The notes under the pieces are model-generated. The model ran no database searches. It was not told the origin of the DNA and saw only the letters and a program-made list of their open reading frames with translations. Made by a program: the position numbers and the translations under genes. Shown piece after piece: positions 1-8,045 of a stretch of DNA of 64,000 nt; position 1 is the stretch's first letter; every line of letters starts with the position of its first letter. This stretch comes from Croceibacterium_B sp963783195 (lineage in GTDB: Bacteria; Pseudomonadota; Alphaproteobacteria; Sphingomonadales; Sphingomonadaceae), in assembly GCA_963783195.1 (NCBI GenBank), contig CAWAMV010000004.1:1116001-1180000 (forward strand), given 5' to 3'.

Positions 1-936
1 CCAGCCGACAGCCTCGATTTCGTGGATCTGCCCGCCCCAGACCTTGTAGATGTGCACCGCGGGCATGTCGAACGGCTGATAGTCCATGTGCCGTACGGTC
101 GTGCCGGGCACGCCGATCAGGTCGAAATCCTTCTTGGTGAAATCGTGCTGGAAGTGGCTTTGCCCCCAGACGAGGCCGGTCACTGGATCCGCGATGTCGA
201 CCCGGCGGTGGTGAATGGTGCTGATGTACTCCCACATGTTGGTGTCCATCTGCGCCGCGCAGCCCAGTCCGCCGAGATAGGCGAAGACCGGATCGAACTG
301 GCCGTTGCCACCAGGTGAACTGCGATACATCGGGTTGCGCGCGGTCTGAAAGCCGTTCTCGCGCCGCTCGCAATCGTCAGCCATGGCGGACTGTTGCGAA
401 TTCCCGTTGTCGAGCGCGTTGTAGTAGCTCTTGCCGAGCCAGATCATCCGCCCGCGCGAATCCGCATATTCGTACGGCACTTTCTTCAGCAGATTGGCCC
501 GCGGCGCCTGCAGGTTGGCGATCTGTCCTTCGCTCAGCGCATTCCCGACGATGTGCTCGGCCTCGGCGATCTTGCCGTTGGGACCTCGCCTGAGGCGCAC
601 CGAGAACATCGTTGGCTTGCCCTCGAGATTGGGCGCGACGGTCATGATGCCGACCTGCTGGCTCACCGGATCGGCCACGGGGATCTTGTAGCCGCCCGGG
701 CCGCCGCCGAGCGAAGCCCAAAGTCCTTCGCCGGGCTTGATGCGCTTGAGCTGCTCCACCATCACGACATTTGCCGCCAGCGGCGTCTTCGTCGGGTCGT
801 GCGCCACCATCGCGGCGATATAGCCATCGGCCATGTCGATCAGGCACTGCCGGTCACAGGCGGGCCTGTCCTGCGCTGCCGCGGCAGCGGTGGCCAGCGC
901 AAGGGCCGCCGCAGCCGCGTGGAAACGAACCTTCAT
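1..936 (-). CDS. Secreted DUF8021-like protein (3' end outside window)
   Basis: Reading the minus strand from an ATG at 936 gives about 311 codons that stay open to the window edge, so the C-terminus is missing. The protein starts with a typical signal peptide (MKVRFHAAAAALALATAAAA, then QD). A CDRQCL cysteine pair follows near residue 27. The phrases GLWASLGG and DDCERRENGF resemble DUF8021-type proteins, a family I recognise from memory and whose activity is unknown. A GGGGAGG ribosome binding site lies 5 bases before the ATG. Only 12 bases separate it from the gene ending at 949, so it is probably the third gene of an operon that begins with the cleavage oxygenase at 3538. It is related in pattern to the proteins at 6302-7162 and 48614-50437. 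Confidence 0.7.
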   Translation of the reverse strand, partial: MKVRFHAAAAALALATAAAAAQDRPACDRQCLIDMADGYIAAMVAHDPTKTPLAANVVMVEQLKRIKPGEGLWASLGGGPGGYKIPVADPVSQQVGIMTVAPNLEGKPTMFSVRLRRGPNGKIAEAEHIVGNALSEGQIANLQAPRANLLKKVPYEYADSRGRMIWLGKSYYNALDNGNSQQSAMADDCERRENGFQTARNPMYRSSPGGNGQFDPVFAYLGGLGCAAQMDTNMWEYISTIHHRRVDIADPVTGLVWGQSHFQHDFTKKDFDLIGVPGTTVRHMDYQPFDMPAVHIYKVWGGQIHEIEAVGW

Positions 937-948
937 GCAACCTCCCCT

Positions 949-1995
949 TTATTTCGTCGCGCCCCCGGGGTCGCGCGCGGTACCTTCGGCCTCTCGTGCC
1001 TTCCACGCGGCTTCGCGCTGCTTGGCGAAGAAGGGGCTGGTCGCGGTGATATAGCCGCGGAACTGCACGTTGCCTTCATGACAGGCGTATTCGAACTGTT
1101 CGTAGTCCGGGTTGCGGTGCCACGGGAAATCGTACTTGAACGGCGCCGTCAGCGTGACCGGGTCCGTCACCCACGCCTCATAACGGATCGTGTCCGGGCC
1201 GGTCGGCGTCAGCTTCTCGACGATTGTCATGTTGTCGCTGTTGGGCACCGGCCGCTGGCTGTTGCCGACGTTGGAGATGGGCACGCCGGGGATGAAGTTG
1301 GTCGTCTCGATGACCAGAGCGTCGCCCTCCCAATGCCCGCGTGAGAAGCCGAGCCAGTTCTTCACCGCAGCAGGCGGAGCCTTGGCGTCGCCCAACGGGA
1401 TGATGCGCGTCTCGTGGATCATCTCTAGCCGGATCGCGGCGTAGCCCGGCGACTGCCAGACTTCGATGCCGGAGTTGTAGTTGCCCGGCAGCATCGAGCC
1501 TGGCATCCCGCGGGTGATGCAGCGGTCGAACGGGCTGAAGTCGTCGGCCCATTCGAATACGTCTTCGGTCCAGCTCGACTTCTGCAATGCGGCGAGGCGC
1601 GCGCCCTCCTCGGTCATGGGGGGGATACGACCATCGGCGGGCTCGGTGACCAGACTGGTCTGGCGCAGCGGCTCGCCCCGCTCGATCCAGTGGCCCATGC
1701 CCATCTTGTTGGCCTTGTCCTCTTCCTTGATCCAGTTCTGCTGCTCATGGGCGTTCTTCAGTGCGGCGGCATATTCCTCGTCGGTCAGCTCGGCGCGGGT
1801 GCCGAGGCGCGGATCGCGCTGACGTGGGGTCTGGGCGAGGTAATCGATCGGCCAGCGCCCGGTGAGGTCGGGGTCGCCCCATTCGGTACGTTTGGCATGA
1901 TAGCTGGTGTCGGTCTTCTCGGCGGCATTCCCCTCGGCCGCGGCGGGCACGGCGAACAGGACGACGACGGCGGCCAGAAGGCGCGGACTCTGCAT
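949..1995 (-). CDS. Exported hypothetical protein, GHWxGDxL family
   Basis: 348 codons with an N-terminal signal peptide (MQSPRLLAAVVVLFAVPAAA) and GGGGAGA upstream of the ATG. I cannot name a function. The core motif GHWEGDALVIETTNF near residue 220, followed by a VTDPVTLTAPFK segment, is shared with the products at 58443-59216 and 59263-60051 and with the broken gene at 4651-5045. All four belong to one exported family. The gene lies between the oxygenase (3538) and the DUF8021-like gene (936) on the same strand with gaps of about 55 and 12 bases, so co-transcription is likely. A link to periplasmic handling of the oxygenase substrate or products is inference only. Confidence 0.75.
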   Translation of the reverse strand: MQSPRLLAAVVVLFAVPAAAEGNAAEKTDTSYHAKRTEWGDPDLTGRWPIDYLAQTPRQRDPRLGTRAELTDEEYAAALKNAHEQQNWIKEEDKANKMGMGHWIERGEPLRQTSLVTEPADGRIPPMTEEGARLAALQKSSWTEDVFEWADDFSPFDRCITRGMPGSMLPGNYNSGIEVWQSPGYAAIRLEMIHETRIIPLGDAKAPPAAVKNWLGFSRGHWEGDALVIETTNFIPGVPISNVGNSQRPVPNSDNMTIVEKLTPTGPDTIRYEAWVTDPVTLTAPFKYDFPWHRNPDYEQFEYACHEGNVQFRGYITATSPFFAKQREAAWKAREAEGTARDPGGATK

Positions 1996-2050
1996 GACAT
2001 TCTCCCCTCGGCGCGGGATTATGCACCCCGTCGCCCGACATGCAAACAGG

Positions 2051-3538
2051 CTACTTGAGCACGCTGGCGTCCAGTCTTTCGCGGTTCACCCAGGTGCCGT
2101 GCACCTGGCTTCGCAGCGGCAGGCCGGTCTTTACCCTGGCGATGGGGCCGGCCTCGACGTTGTCGGCTTCCATGATCCACAGCTCTGACAGGTATTCGCC
2201 CGGCACCTGCTGCGAGGGGTCGGGATTCACCGGCACGTCGACCACGCTCATGATCCAGCCGCCATGGCCCGGCTCGCTCGACGGCACGTGTGCCGGTTCG
2301 CTGATCGCCGCGCCCGGGGGCACGCCCATCAGGGTGACGCGGCCGTTGCCCGGCTCGAAGCGAAGCAGCGCGTTGAAGTTCGCGCCGACCGGACCGCCCG
2401 GCATCGGCGGGCCGCCCTGCGGGTTCATCGAGAGGATCCAGCATCGGTTGTAGGGCCGCCCCTGGTCGGCATCAGCCACGCGGCACAGGTCGCCTGGCGG
2501 GCCGATCTCCCTGGTCTCCAGCGTCGGCTGGTCCTTGCTCATATCGAGCGTCCAGCGGGTGACCGCGCCCTTGATGTCCTGCTGCTCGCGCTGGATGCCG
2601 CCGGCCTCGCGCATGAAGGAAAAGGCATTCGTGTCGGTCAGGCACAGGTCGAGATGGACAAGGTCGCCGTCGTCGTAGCCATTGACCTCATGAAAGCATG
2701 AAACGCCGACCGGACCTTCGATCCACTTCATCTCGCTGACGTCGCCGTGGCGCGGCATGATGCCTATCCAGCTTGGCTTGTCCTGGTGGTGCGCCCAATG
2801 CGCGCCGCCTGACTTGATCCGCTCGAGGTCGGCCAGCGTCGGGAAGATCGGGAAGATCGCGTACTTCTCGGTGATCACGAAATCGTGGATCGTCGAGAGA
2901 TAGGGCTGCTCGAACCACTGTTCCTTGGCCAGGTTGCCGTCCCTGTCGGCGATGCAGTAGGCGACGTTCGGGTCGCATAACCCGCCGGCCTCGTAGCCGA
3001 AGAAGAACATTTCGCCGGTTTCGGGATCGATCCGCGGATGGGCCGTGAAGGTCTGGCTCTTGAGTTTGCCTTCGTAGTCCCACTTGCCCGCGGTCACGAG
3101 CGTGTGCGGATTGACCTCGTAGCCGCGCCCGTCCTCCTTGGTCATGAACAGGCGACCGGCGTGCCAGACCGGGGTGGTGTTGGCGACGGTGCGATCGACG
3201 CCCTCGACGCTCGGATCGTCGGTGAAGGGGTTGCGATAGCGGCCGAACAGCGCGCGCCGGGCCTGCTTTTCGGCAAGATACCGCTCGGTCTCGACATAAC
3301 GGATGTCGAAGTCGACCGCGCCCTTATCAAAGCTGAAGCGCGCGATCATGCCGTCGTGGTTGAGCGCGATGTCGTCATCGAACATCGGCGCGTGCGCGTT
3401 GTCGGGCACCGCACGGAAGAAGGCACCCTCGACCTCGGGCGGAATCTCGCCCTCTACATCAAGGTTGCGCTTCGATAGTTCGAGCTGCCGCGGCGTGTTG
3501 CTGCCGATGAAATGGATCGTCTGCGGAAAGGCGCCCAT
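2051..3538 (-). CDS. Carotenoid oxygenase family; isoeugenol monooxygenase/lignostilbene dioxygenase type
   Basis: 495 codons. The start at 3538 was chosen over an upstream in-frame codon because GGGAGAG sits 8 bases before it and the protein then begins at the family's usual position. Members are non-heme Fe(II) enzymes that cleave a C=C bond with O2 to give carbonyl products. The four expected iron-binding histidines are visible at about H167 (FTAHPRIDP), H218 (STIHDF), H283 (CFHEV) and H480 (QVHGTW). The segment YRNPFTDDPSVEGVDRTVAN closely matches isoeugenol monooxygenases as I remember them, which favours a phenylpropanoid or stilbene substrate over a carotenoid. It is cytoplasmic, with no signal peptide. 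It is divergent from a MarR gene with a palindrome between them at 3575-3588. Confidence 0.9.
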   Translation of the reverse strand: MGAFPQTIHFIGSNTPRQLELSKRNLDVEGEIPPEVEGAFFRAVPDNAHAPMFDDDIALNHDGMIARFSFDKGAVDFDIRYVETERYLAEKQARRALFGRYRNPFTDDPSVEGVDRTVANTTPVWHAGRLFMTKEDGRGYEVNPHTLVTAGKWDYEGKLKSQTFTAHPRIDPETGEMFFFGYEAGGLCDPNVAYCIADRDGNLAKEQWFEQPYLSTIHDFVITEKYAIFPIFPTLADLERIKSGGAHWAHHQDKPSWIGIMPRHGDVSEMKWIEGPVGVSCFHEVNGYDDGDLVHLDLCLTDTNAFSFMREAGGIQREQQDIKGAVTRWTLDMSKDQPTLETREIGPPGDLCRVADADQGRPYNRCWILSMNPQGGPPMPGGPVGANFNALLRFEPGNGRVTLMGVPPGAAISEPAHVPSSEPGHGGWIMSVVDVPVNPDPSQQVPGEYLSELWIMEADNVEAGPIARVKTGLPLRSQVHGTWVNRERLDASVLK

Positions 3539-3574
3539 CGTAATTCTCTCCCAATCGAATCTTGGCTTGGAACC

Positions 3575-3588
3575 GTAACGCCTGTTAC
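3575..3588. promoter_or_regulatory. Palindromic operator, site 1
   Basis: The perfect inverted repeat GTAAC-gcct-GTTAC lies in the 110-base divergent region between the cleavage oxygenase (start 3538) and the MarR gene (start 3649). AGTCGC follows directly. The same arms, spacing and flank recur at 7204-7217 and 11098-11111, and in a weaker form at 52749-52762. A MarR dimer is a plausible binder because its own gene is adjacent, but this is inferred. Confidence 0.6.
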
Positions 3589-3648
3589 AGTCGCTGCAAG
3601 GCCCGGCATTGACGCGGAACAAACGGCCGGGCGCAAACGGGGGATGCG

Positions 3649-4173
3649 ATGGGGGGAGAGAAAGACCTGGCGGAACGGGGGCCGACCTTGAGCGAACCGG
3701 GTGGCCGCGTGGGCACGCTGCACCGGATCCTGAAGCTCCACAACAGGTTGTTGCAGCCTTTCTCGACTCACCTCTCGCACCGGCACAACATCAGCCTGAA
3801 CGAATTTCGGCTGCTCATGGTAATCGGCCGACTGGGCGCCGCGGCAAGCCACGAGCTGTCCGAGCACACCGGGGTCAACGCGATGAGCGTGAGTCGCGCG
3901 GTCGGGACCCTGCAACGGCATGGCCGCATCACGGTGGAGACCGATCCGAACAACCGCCGCCGCAAGGTCCTGCGCCTGACCGCAGAGGGCGAGCGCCTCT
4001 ACAAGATCATGGTGCCCCAGACGCAGGGCGTGGCCGACTACTTGCTCAAGGGCATGTCCGACAGCGAAACCGCGAAGCTGGACGAGATCGTCGGCCGCAT
4101 GATCGCCCGGCTCGAAGCGACGGACGACGAGGGGCGCAGCCGCTTCATCGAGGAAACCAAGCCGGAGAAGTAA
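3649..4173 (+). CDS. MarR family transcriptional regulator
   Basis: 174 codons. A winged-helix core spans roughly residues 45-115, with the recognition-helix pattern ELSEHTGVNAMSVSRAVGTL followed by a DPNNRRRKVLRLT wing, both typical of MarR proteins. A charged C-terminal helix would form the dimer interface. These regulators usually repress a neighbouring divergent catabolic gene until a phenolic or related ligand binds. It faces the isoeugenol-type oxygenase across a perfect palindrome, and the next SnoaL gene begins directly after its stop codon. It is the best candidate regulator for the shared palindrome sites in this window. Its ligand cannot be read from sequence. Confidence 0.88.
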   Translation: MGGEKDLAERGPTLSEPGGRVGTLHRILKLHNRLLQPFSTHLSHRHNISLNEFRLLMVIGRLGAAASHELSEHTGVNAMSVSRAVGTLQRHGRITVETDPNNRRRKVLRLTAEGERLYKIMVPQTQGVADYLLKGMSDSETAKLDEIVGRMIARLEATDDEGRSRFIEETKPEK

Positions 4174-4608
4174 GTGTCCCTGACCAACGATGATCGCCGG
4201 GCGATCGAGGCCGACTGCGCGCGCCTGATCAACCACTACGCCAACTGCAACGACGCGCACGAATGGCAGGCCTGCGCGGACTGCTACACCGAAGACGCGG
4301 TGTTTCGCCGGCCGAGCGGGGGCGATCCGGTGGTTGGACGTGGGGCGATTCTCGAGAGCTTCCTCGCCCGCGCCCCGCGCGCCCAGCGGCATGTCATGGC
4401 AAACACCGTTGTCGAGGTGCGGGACGCGGAGAACGCGACCGCATTCAGCTCGATCATCCTCTACATGGGCCAGGCGGCTGAGGATGGGGGCCTGCCGATG
4501 CAGGACGCGAAAAGCCCACTGATCGGCTGGTATCGCGACCGGCTGGTCCGCACCGCGGAAGGCTGGAGATTTGCCGAGCGCGAGGGCGGGCTCGATTTCC
4601 GGCCCTGA
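4174..4608 (+). CDS. SnoaL-like (NTF2-fold) protein
   Basis: 144 codons from a GTG that directly follows the MarR stop codon, so translation is probably coupled. The pattern LINHYANCNDAHEWQACADCYTED is reduced here to its hallmark: an N-terminal helix, a cone-forming segment ending in an acidic pair, then V-F-R-R-P. This is the SnoaL_4 arrangement. Family members include small hydratases, isomerases, cyclases and ring-hydroxylating dioxygenase beta subunits, so no single reaction can be assigned. It has no signal peptide, so it is cytoplasmic. It is probably co-regulated with the oxygenase and MarR genes. Confidence 0.75.
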   Translation: MSLTNDDRRAIEADCARLINHYANCNDAHEWQACADCYTEDAVFRRPSGGDPVVGRGAILESFLARAPRAQRHVMANTVVEVRDAENATAFSSIILYMGQAAEDGGLPMQDAKSPLIGWYRDRLVRTAEGWRFAEREGGLDFRP

Positions 4609-4650
4609 CATGTTAGGCTGGCCGATACAGTCGACGGGGAGAGAAAGTGG

Positions 4651-5045
4651 ATGAAGTCGATACCGGTTCTTGCTGGCGCAGCGGCCCTGGCGCTGTTGGC
4701 TGCTGGCATGGCGATACGTTGAAAGCGGAAACCACGCTGGTCCACTACACGCCCGAATTCAACACGCTCGCCGCCACGCTGTCCGACGATGCGGTGTTCG
4801 CGCAAATCTATCGCCTGACCGCGCCCGACCGGCTGGAGCTCGACATGACGATAACCGATCCCGAGACGCTGTCGAAACCGTGGGTGGTCCACGTCAACTA
4901 CTTCAAGCACAAGGTGCTCGACCGGATCGTGATCGAGGGCGCACCGGAACAGAACAACCGCGTGGTTAAGGTCGACGGCCAGTATTCGATCACCGGAGCC
5001 GAGGGCGGCCTGGCCGAAGATGCACCCTCTACGTCAGGCAAATAG
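4651..5045 (+). pseudogene. Internally deleted remnant of an exported GHWxGDTL-family gene
   Basis: An ATG at 4651, with GGGGAGAG 9 bases upstream, opens a good signal peptide (MKSIPVLAGAAALALLAAGM), but that frame stops at 4722. In another frame, starting near 4700, the sequence encodes GCWHGDTLKAET and then MTITDPETLSKPW. These match the GHWDGDTL and MTITDPVTLSVPW segments in the C-terminal half of the proteins at 58443 and 59263. About 140 residues normally found between the signal peptide and this motif are absent, and the junction is out of frame. The simplest reading is an internal deletion not divisible by three. A GTG at 4647 could still express the C-terminal part without a signal peptide, but I consider that unlikely to be functional. 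Confidence 0.7.
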
Positions 5046-5096
5046 ACCGGCCGGAGGAGGCTGAGCGACGTCAGGTTTGGGGGGCGAGGACGGCGG

Positions 5097-6305
5097 TCAG
5101 GCTTCGACCCTTGCCTTCACCCGCAACGCGGCCGGCAGCGCCAGGCACGCTATCGCGCAAATCAAGGCAGGGGCCCCGGCGATCATGAAGAACATGCGCG
5201 CACCTCCGTTCGAGCCGATCACGAACTGTCCGAGCATCGGCCCGATGAACGCCGAGACGCGCGAGATCAGCACCCCCATGCCAATCGCCGAGGACAGCTG
5301 ACGAGGGGAGAACAGATAGGCGCAGAGCGCCGGCAGGACCATGGCCCCGGCCGAGGATCCGCCCACGCCGAGCATCAGCAACAGCGTCCAGTGCGACGTG
5401 TCCGATCCGCTCAGCACGATCGCGGCAAAGGCGGCGGCCATCATCCCGAACATCGCCATCAGCGTGGGCGTGGGACGCCAACGGTCGATCCCGAGGCTGA
5501 CGACGATGCCGATTGCGATGCCGGCCAGCTGGACCACGCCCGACACCTGCGCGGCATCGTCGAGCGTGAACCCCGCCAGCGGGAGCACCGTCGGCAGCCA
5601 GGAGTTGAGATAATAGAGGTTGAGCGCGTTGACCGAGAGCACCAGCGCGAAGACCATGAACGGGAACAGCCAGGGGGAGCGGAACAGCTCCAGCTGCGGG
5701 ACTTTCGACTTGGGGACGGCAGCCTCCGGCTCGCCCTGATCGGGTGGGCCCGCGGCCAGCAGGTATCCAAGGCCTAGCGCCAGAACCGCGGCCAGCAAGC
5801 CGGGCACGATGAACAGCCCGTGCCAGCCGCCCAGCGCGATGACCTGCGGCGCGAAGATTCCGGCGATGGCGAGGCCCAGCGGAATGCCGGCCGAAACCAC
5901 CGCCATGATTGTCGCGCGCAGATGCGGCGGGGCGAGTTCGGCCGACAGCGCGCTCACGTTCGGCAGCGCCGCGCCCATCGCCAGCCCGGTCGCGAAGCGC
6001 AGCGCGACGAAGGCAGGGATCGTCGTGGCGATGGTCGTCGCCAGCGTCGTGAAGGCGGTCAGCACGCAGCCGAACACGATCAATGGCCGGCGCCCGATGC
6101 GGTCGCCGAGCGGCGCAATGGTCGCCCCGCTCACGCCGATCCCGACCAGCAGCGCGGTGAACACCAGGCCGAACGAGCTCGGCTGCAGACCCAGCGCGGC
6201 GTCGAGCCGGGGAACGGCCAAGGCCATCGCGTTGATGTCGTAGCCTTCCATCACGAAGACGCCGCCGAGCATGATTAGCGCGAGGACCCGCCGTGCGCCG
6301 GTCAT
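5097..6305 (-). CDS. MFS transporter, aromatic acid:H+ symporter type
   Basis: About 402 codons with some 12 hydrophobic segments. The start at 6305 (MTGARRV) was preferred because it overlaps the stop of the upstream gene as ATGA; an in-frame codon at 6320 is an alternative. TM1 carries GYDINAMALAVP, the acidic GYD motif of the aromatic acid:H+ symporter family (PcaK/BenK relatives). The TM2-3 loop has the MFS signature GDRIGRRPL. It probably imports an aromatic or other organic acid across the inner membrane. Translational coupling to the DUF8021-like gene places it in the same functional unit. Confidence 0.85.
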   Translation of the reverse strand: MTGARRVLALIMLGGVFVMEGYDINAMALAVPRLDAALGLQPSSFGLVFTALLVGIGVSGATIAPLGDRIGRRPLIVFGCVLTAFTTLATTIATTIPAFVALRFATGLAMGAALPNVSALSAELAPPHLRATIMAVVSAGIPLGLAIAGIFAPQVIALGGWHGLFIVPGLLAAVLALGLGYLLAAGPPDQGEPEAAVPKSKVPQLELFRSPWLFPFMVFALVLSVNALNLYYLNSWLPTVLPLAGFTLDDAAQVSGVVQLAGIAIGIVVSLGIDRWRPTPTLMAMFGMMAAAFAAIVLSGSDTSHWTLLLMLGVGGSSAGAMVLPALCAYLFSPRQLSSAIGMGVLISRVSAFIGPMLGQFVIGSNGGARMFFMIAGAPALICAIACLALPAALRVKARVEA

Positions 6306-7162
6306 GCGCGGGCGTCCCACGGGGAGGGCATGTGATAGGGCACGGTGATGAAGTTCGCCTCGATCTGCTCGATAGCACCCTGCCTGATCTTGAACGCTTC
6401 GGACAGGTAGAACGTGTGCGGCCGGCGGATCGGGCTGGCCACTTTCGTGCCGTCGGTCAGCTCGTATTCGCCCAGCCTGCCGCAGTGATCGATGAAGCCG
6501 TGGGCGAGCACGATGCCGCGTTCCTCGTCCACCAGGGGGAAACGCCTTCCGCGCAGGCGATCATCGTATCGATAGTTGCCCTGCGCGAACTGCTCCTCGC
6601 AGGAAAGGTGTGCCACGGGAACGAAGAAATCAGGATTGTTGGTCGTCTGTACGCCGTTTTCGATCCGGTTGCAGCCGGGGTGGAATTTCGTCCGGATCGT
6701 CCCGTCGTTGAGCTGCAGCGTGGCGAAATAGCCGTCGGCCAGCGCGATCATATCGGCACGGCTGACGCGCTCGGCCTCAGGCACGGGTGTTTCCATGACC
6801 CGCTTGGGATCGAACCTCGGGTCCGGGAAGACCAGCGCTTCGTCCTTCTGGCGCACGACGAGGGTCTCGACTTCGGCTACCGCGCCGCCCCGCAGCCCGA
6901 GGCGGATGCAGCAGCCCGAGGTGTCGGCTGTCTCGGTCACGGTGGTGAACAGCGCGACCTGCCCATCCTGCTCGTCGGCAAAGCGTAAGTCGTACGGCCC
7001 CAGCCCGGTGATCGTCTGCCACAGTCCGTCGCCCGGTTCGAGCGCGACGTTGTTCTCGCTCGTCAGCGCATCGCTCGTCCAGGCCAGGCGCGCCGGGTCG
7101 TGCGCCAGCAAGGCTTCCAGGTAGCGATCGAGCGCCGCGTAGAGTTCGTCACGTGTCGCCAA
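6302..7162 (-). CDS. DUF8021-like protein
   Basis: 286 codons from an ATG at 7162 preceded by GGGAGAGGG. No signal peptide is evident, unlike the related proteins at 1-936 and 48614-50437. The phrases GDGLWQTITG, MIALADGYFATLQLNDGT and CNRIENGVQTTN align with both halves of the 607-residue protein at 48614-50437, so this is one repeat unit of that family. The activity is unknown. It overlaps the MFS gene by 4 bases and shares a divergent promoter region with the SDR gene, with a GTAAC-N4-GTTA palindrome between them. Confidence 0.75.
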   Translation of the reverse strand: MATRDELYAALDRYLEALLAHDPARLAWTSDALTSENNVALEPGDGLWQTITGLGPYDLRFADEQDGQVALFTTVTETADTSGCCIRLGLRGGAVAEVETLVVRQKDEALVFPDPRFDPKRVMETPVPEAERVSRADMIALADGYFATLQLNDGTIRTKFHPGCNRIENGVQTTNNPDFFVPVAHLSCEEQFAQGNYRYDDRLRGRRFPLVDEERGIVLAHGFIDHCGRLGEYELTDGTKVASPIRRPHTFYLSEAFKIRQGAIEQIEANFITVPYHMPSPWDARA

Positions 7163-7203
7163 GACCCTCTCCCTCCTTGACTCGACACTGCGCTAGCTGA
7201 AAA

Positions 7204-7217
7204 GTAACGACCGTTAA
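7204..7217. promoter_or_regulatory. Palindromic operator, site 2
   Basis: GTAAC-gacc-GTTAA followed by AGTCGC lies between divergent genes starting at 7162 and 7245. It matches site 1 at 3575-3588 in the left arm, the spacing, four of five right-arm bases and the AGTCGC flank. Confidence 0.55.
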
Positions 7218-7244
7218 AGTCGCGAGAGGCGACATGGAGAGGAA

Positions 7245-8019
7245 ATGAACCCCAGGGGCAAAGTCGCCGTCGTCAGCGGTGGCAATTCCGGGCTCGGCCG
7301 GGGCGGCGTCGAGCGGCTGCTTTCCGATGGCGCGACGGTCGTGTCGCTGGACGTCGCCGGCGAGGCCGCGCCGGGCGCGGGGTTCGTGACTTGCGATGTG
7401 TCCGACGAGGGTGCCGTCGCAGCCGCCGTGACCGAGGTGATCGAACGTCACGGCCGCATCGACATCCTGCTCAACAACGCGGGCATCGGCGGGATCGGCC
7501 CGATCGCGAGCGAGGCGGGGCCGGGCGACATGGCATTCTTCCGCAAGGTCGTGGGCGTGAACCTGATCGGTGCGGCGCAGCTCGTCGCGCATGTCGCGCC
7601 GCACATGATACGTAACGCGGGCGAGGGCCCGGACGGCGAACGCGGCGTCATCGTAAACACCTGCTCGATCGCCAGCTTCGAGGGGCAGGAGGGAATGGGC
7701 GCCTACACCGCGGCCAAGTCGGCGCTGAACGCGCTCACGCTTGTCTGGGCACGCGATCTCGGCAAGCACGCCATCCGCGTCAACGGCGTGGCGCCCGGCT
7801 TCATGGCCACCCCGATGGTGGCGATGCTCCCGTCCGACATGGTCGAACGAGCTCCTGTCGGACAACGAATTCCCGAAGCGGGCCGGACGGGCCGACGAAT
7901 ATGCCGCGGTGGTCGATTTCCTCATCCGAACCCCCCTCGTGAATGGGGAAGTTATCCGTCTCGACGCAGGTGCGCGTCCTCCGGCGCGGACCAAGTGGGC
8001 CGCCAGTCAGCAAGCATAA
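7245..8019 (+). pseudogene. Short-chain dehydrogenase/reductase with a +1 frameshift
   Basis: A 257-residue SDR if one inserted base is removed. The first frame has the NAD(P)-binding GGNSGLG near residue 12, NNAG near residue 82, and the catalytic Ser...YTAAK pattern. Near 7846 the frame changes. The natural C-terminus (ELLSDNEFPKRAGRADEYA ... VNGEVIRLDAG) continues one base later to the stop at 8019. The sequence GTCGAACGAGCTC would be in frame as GTC GAC GAG CTC without one A. Without correction, the product runs to 8042 with an unrelated tail. SDRs of this type oxidise secondary alcohols or reduce ketones with NAD(P). Either a sequence error or a very recent mutation is possible; the conservation favours error. 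Confidence 0.75.
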
Positions 8020-8045
8020 AGGCCGCAAGGTCAAAAGGATAGCAG

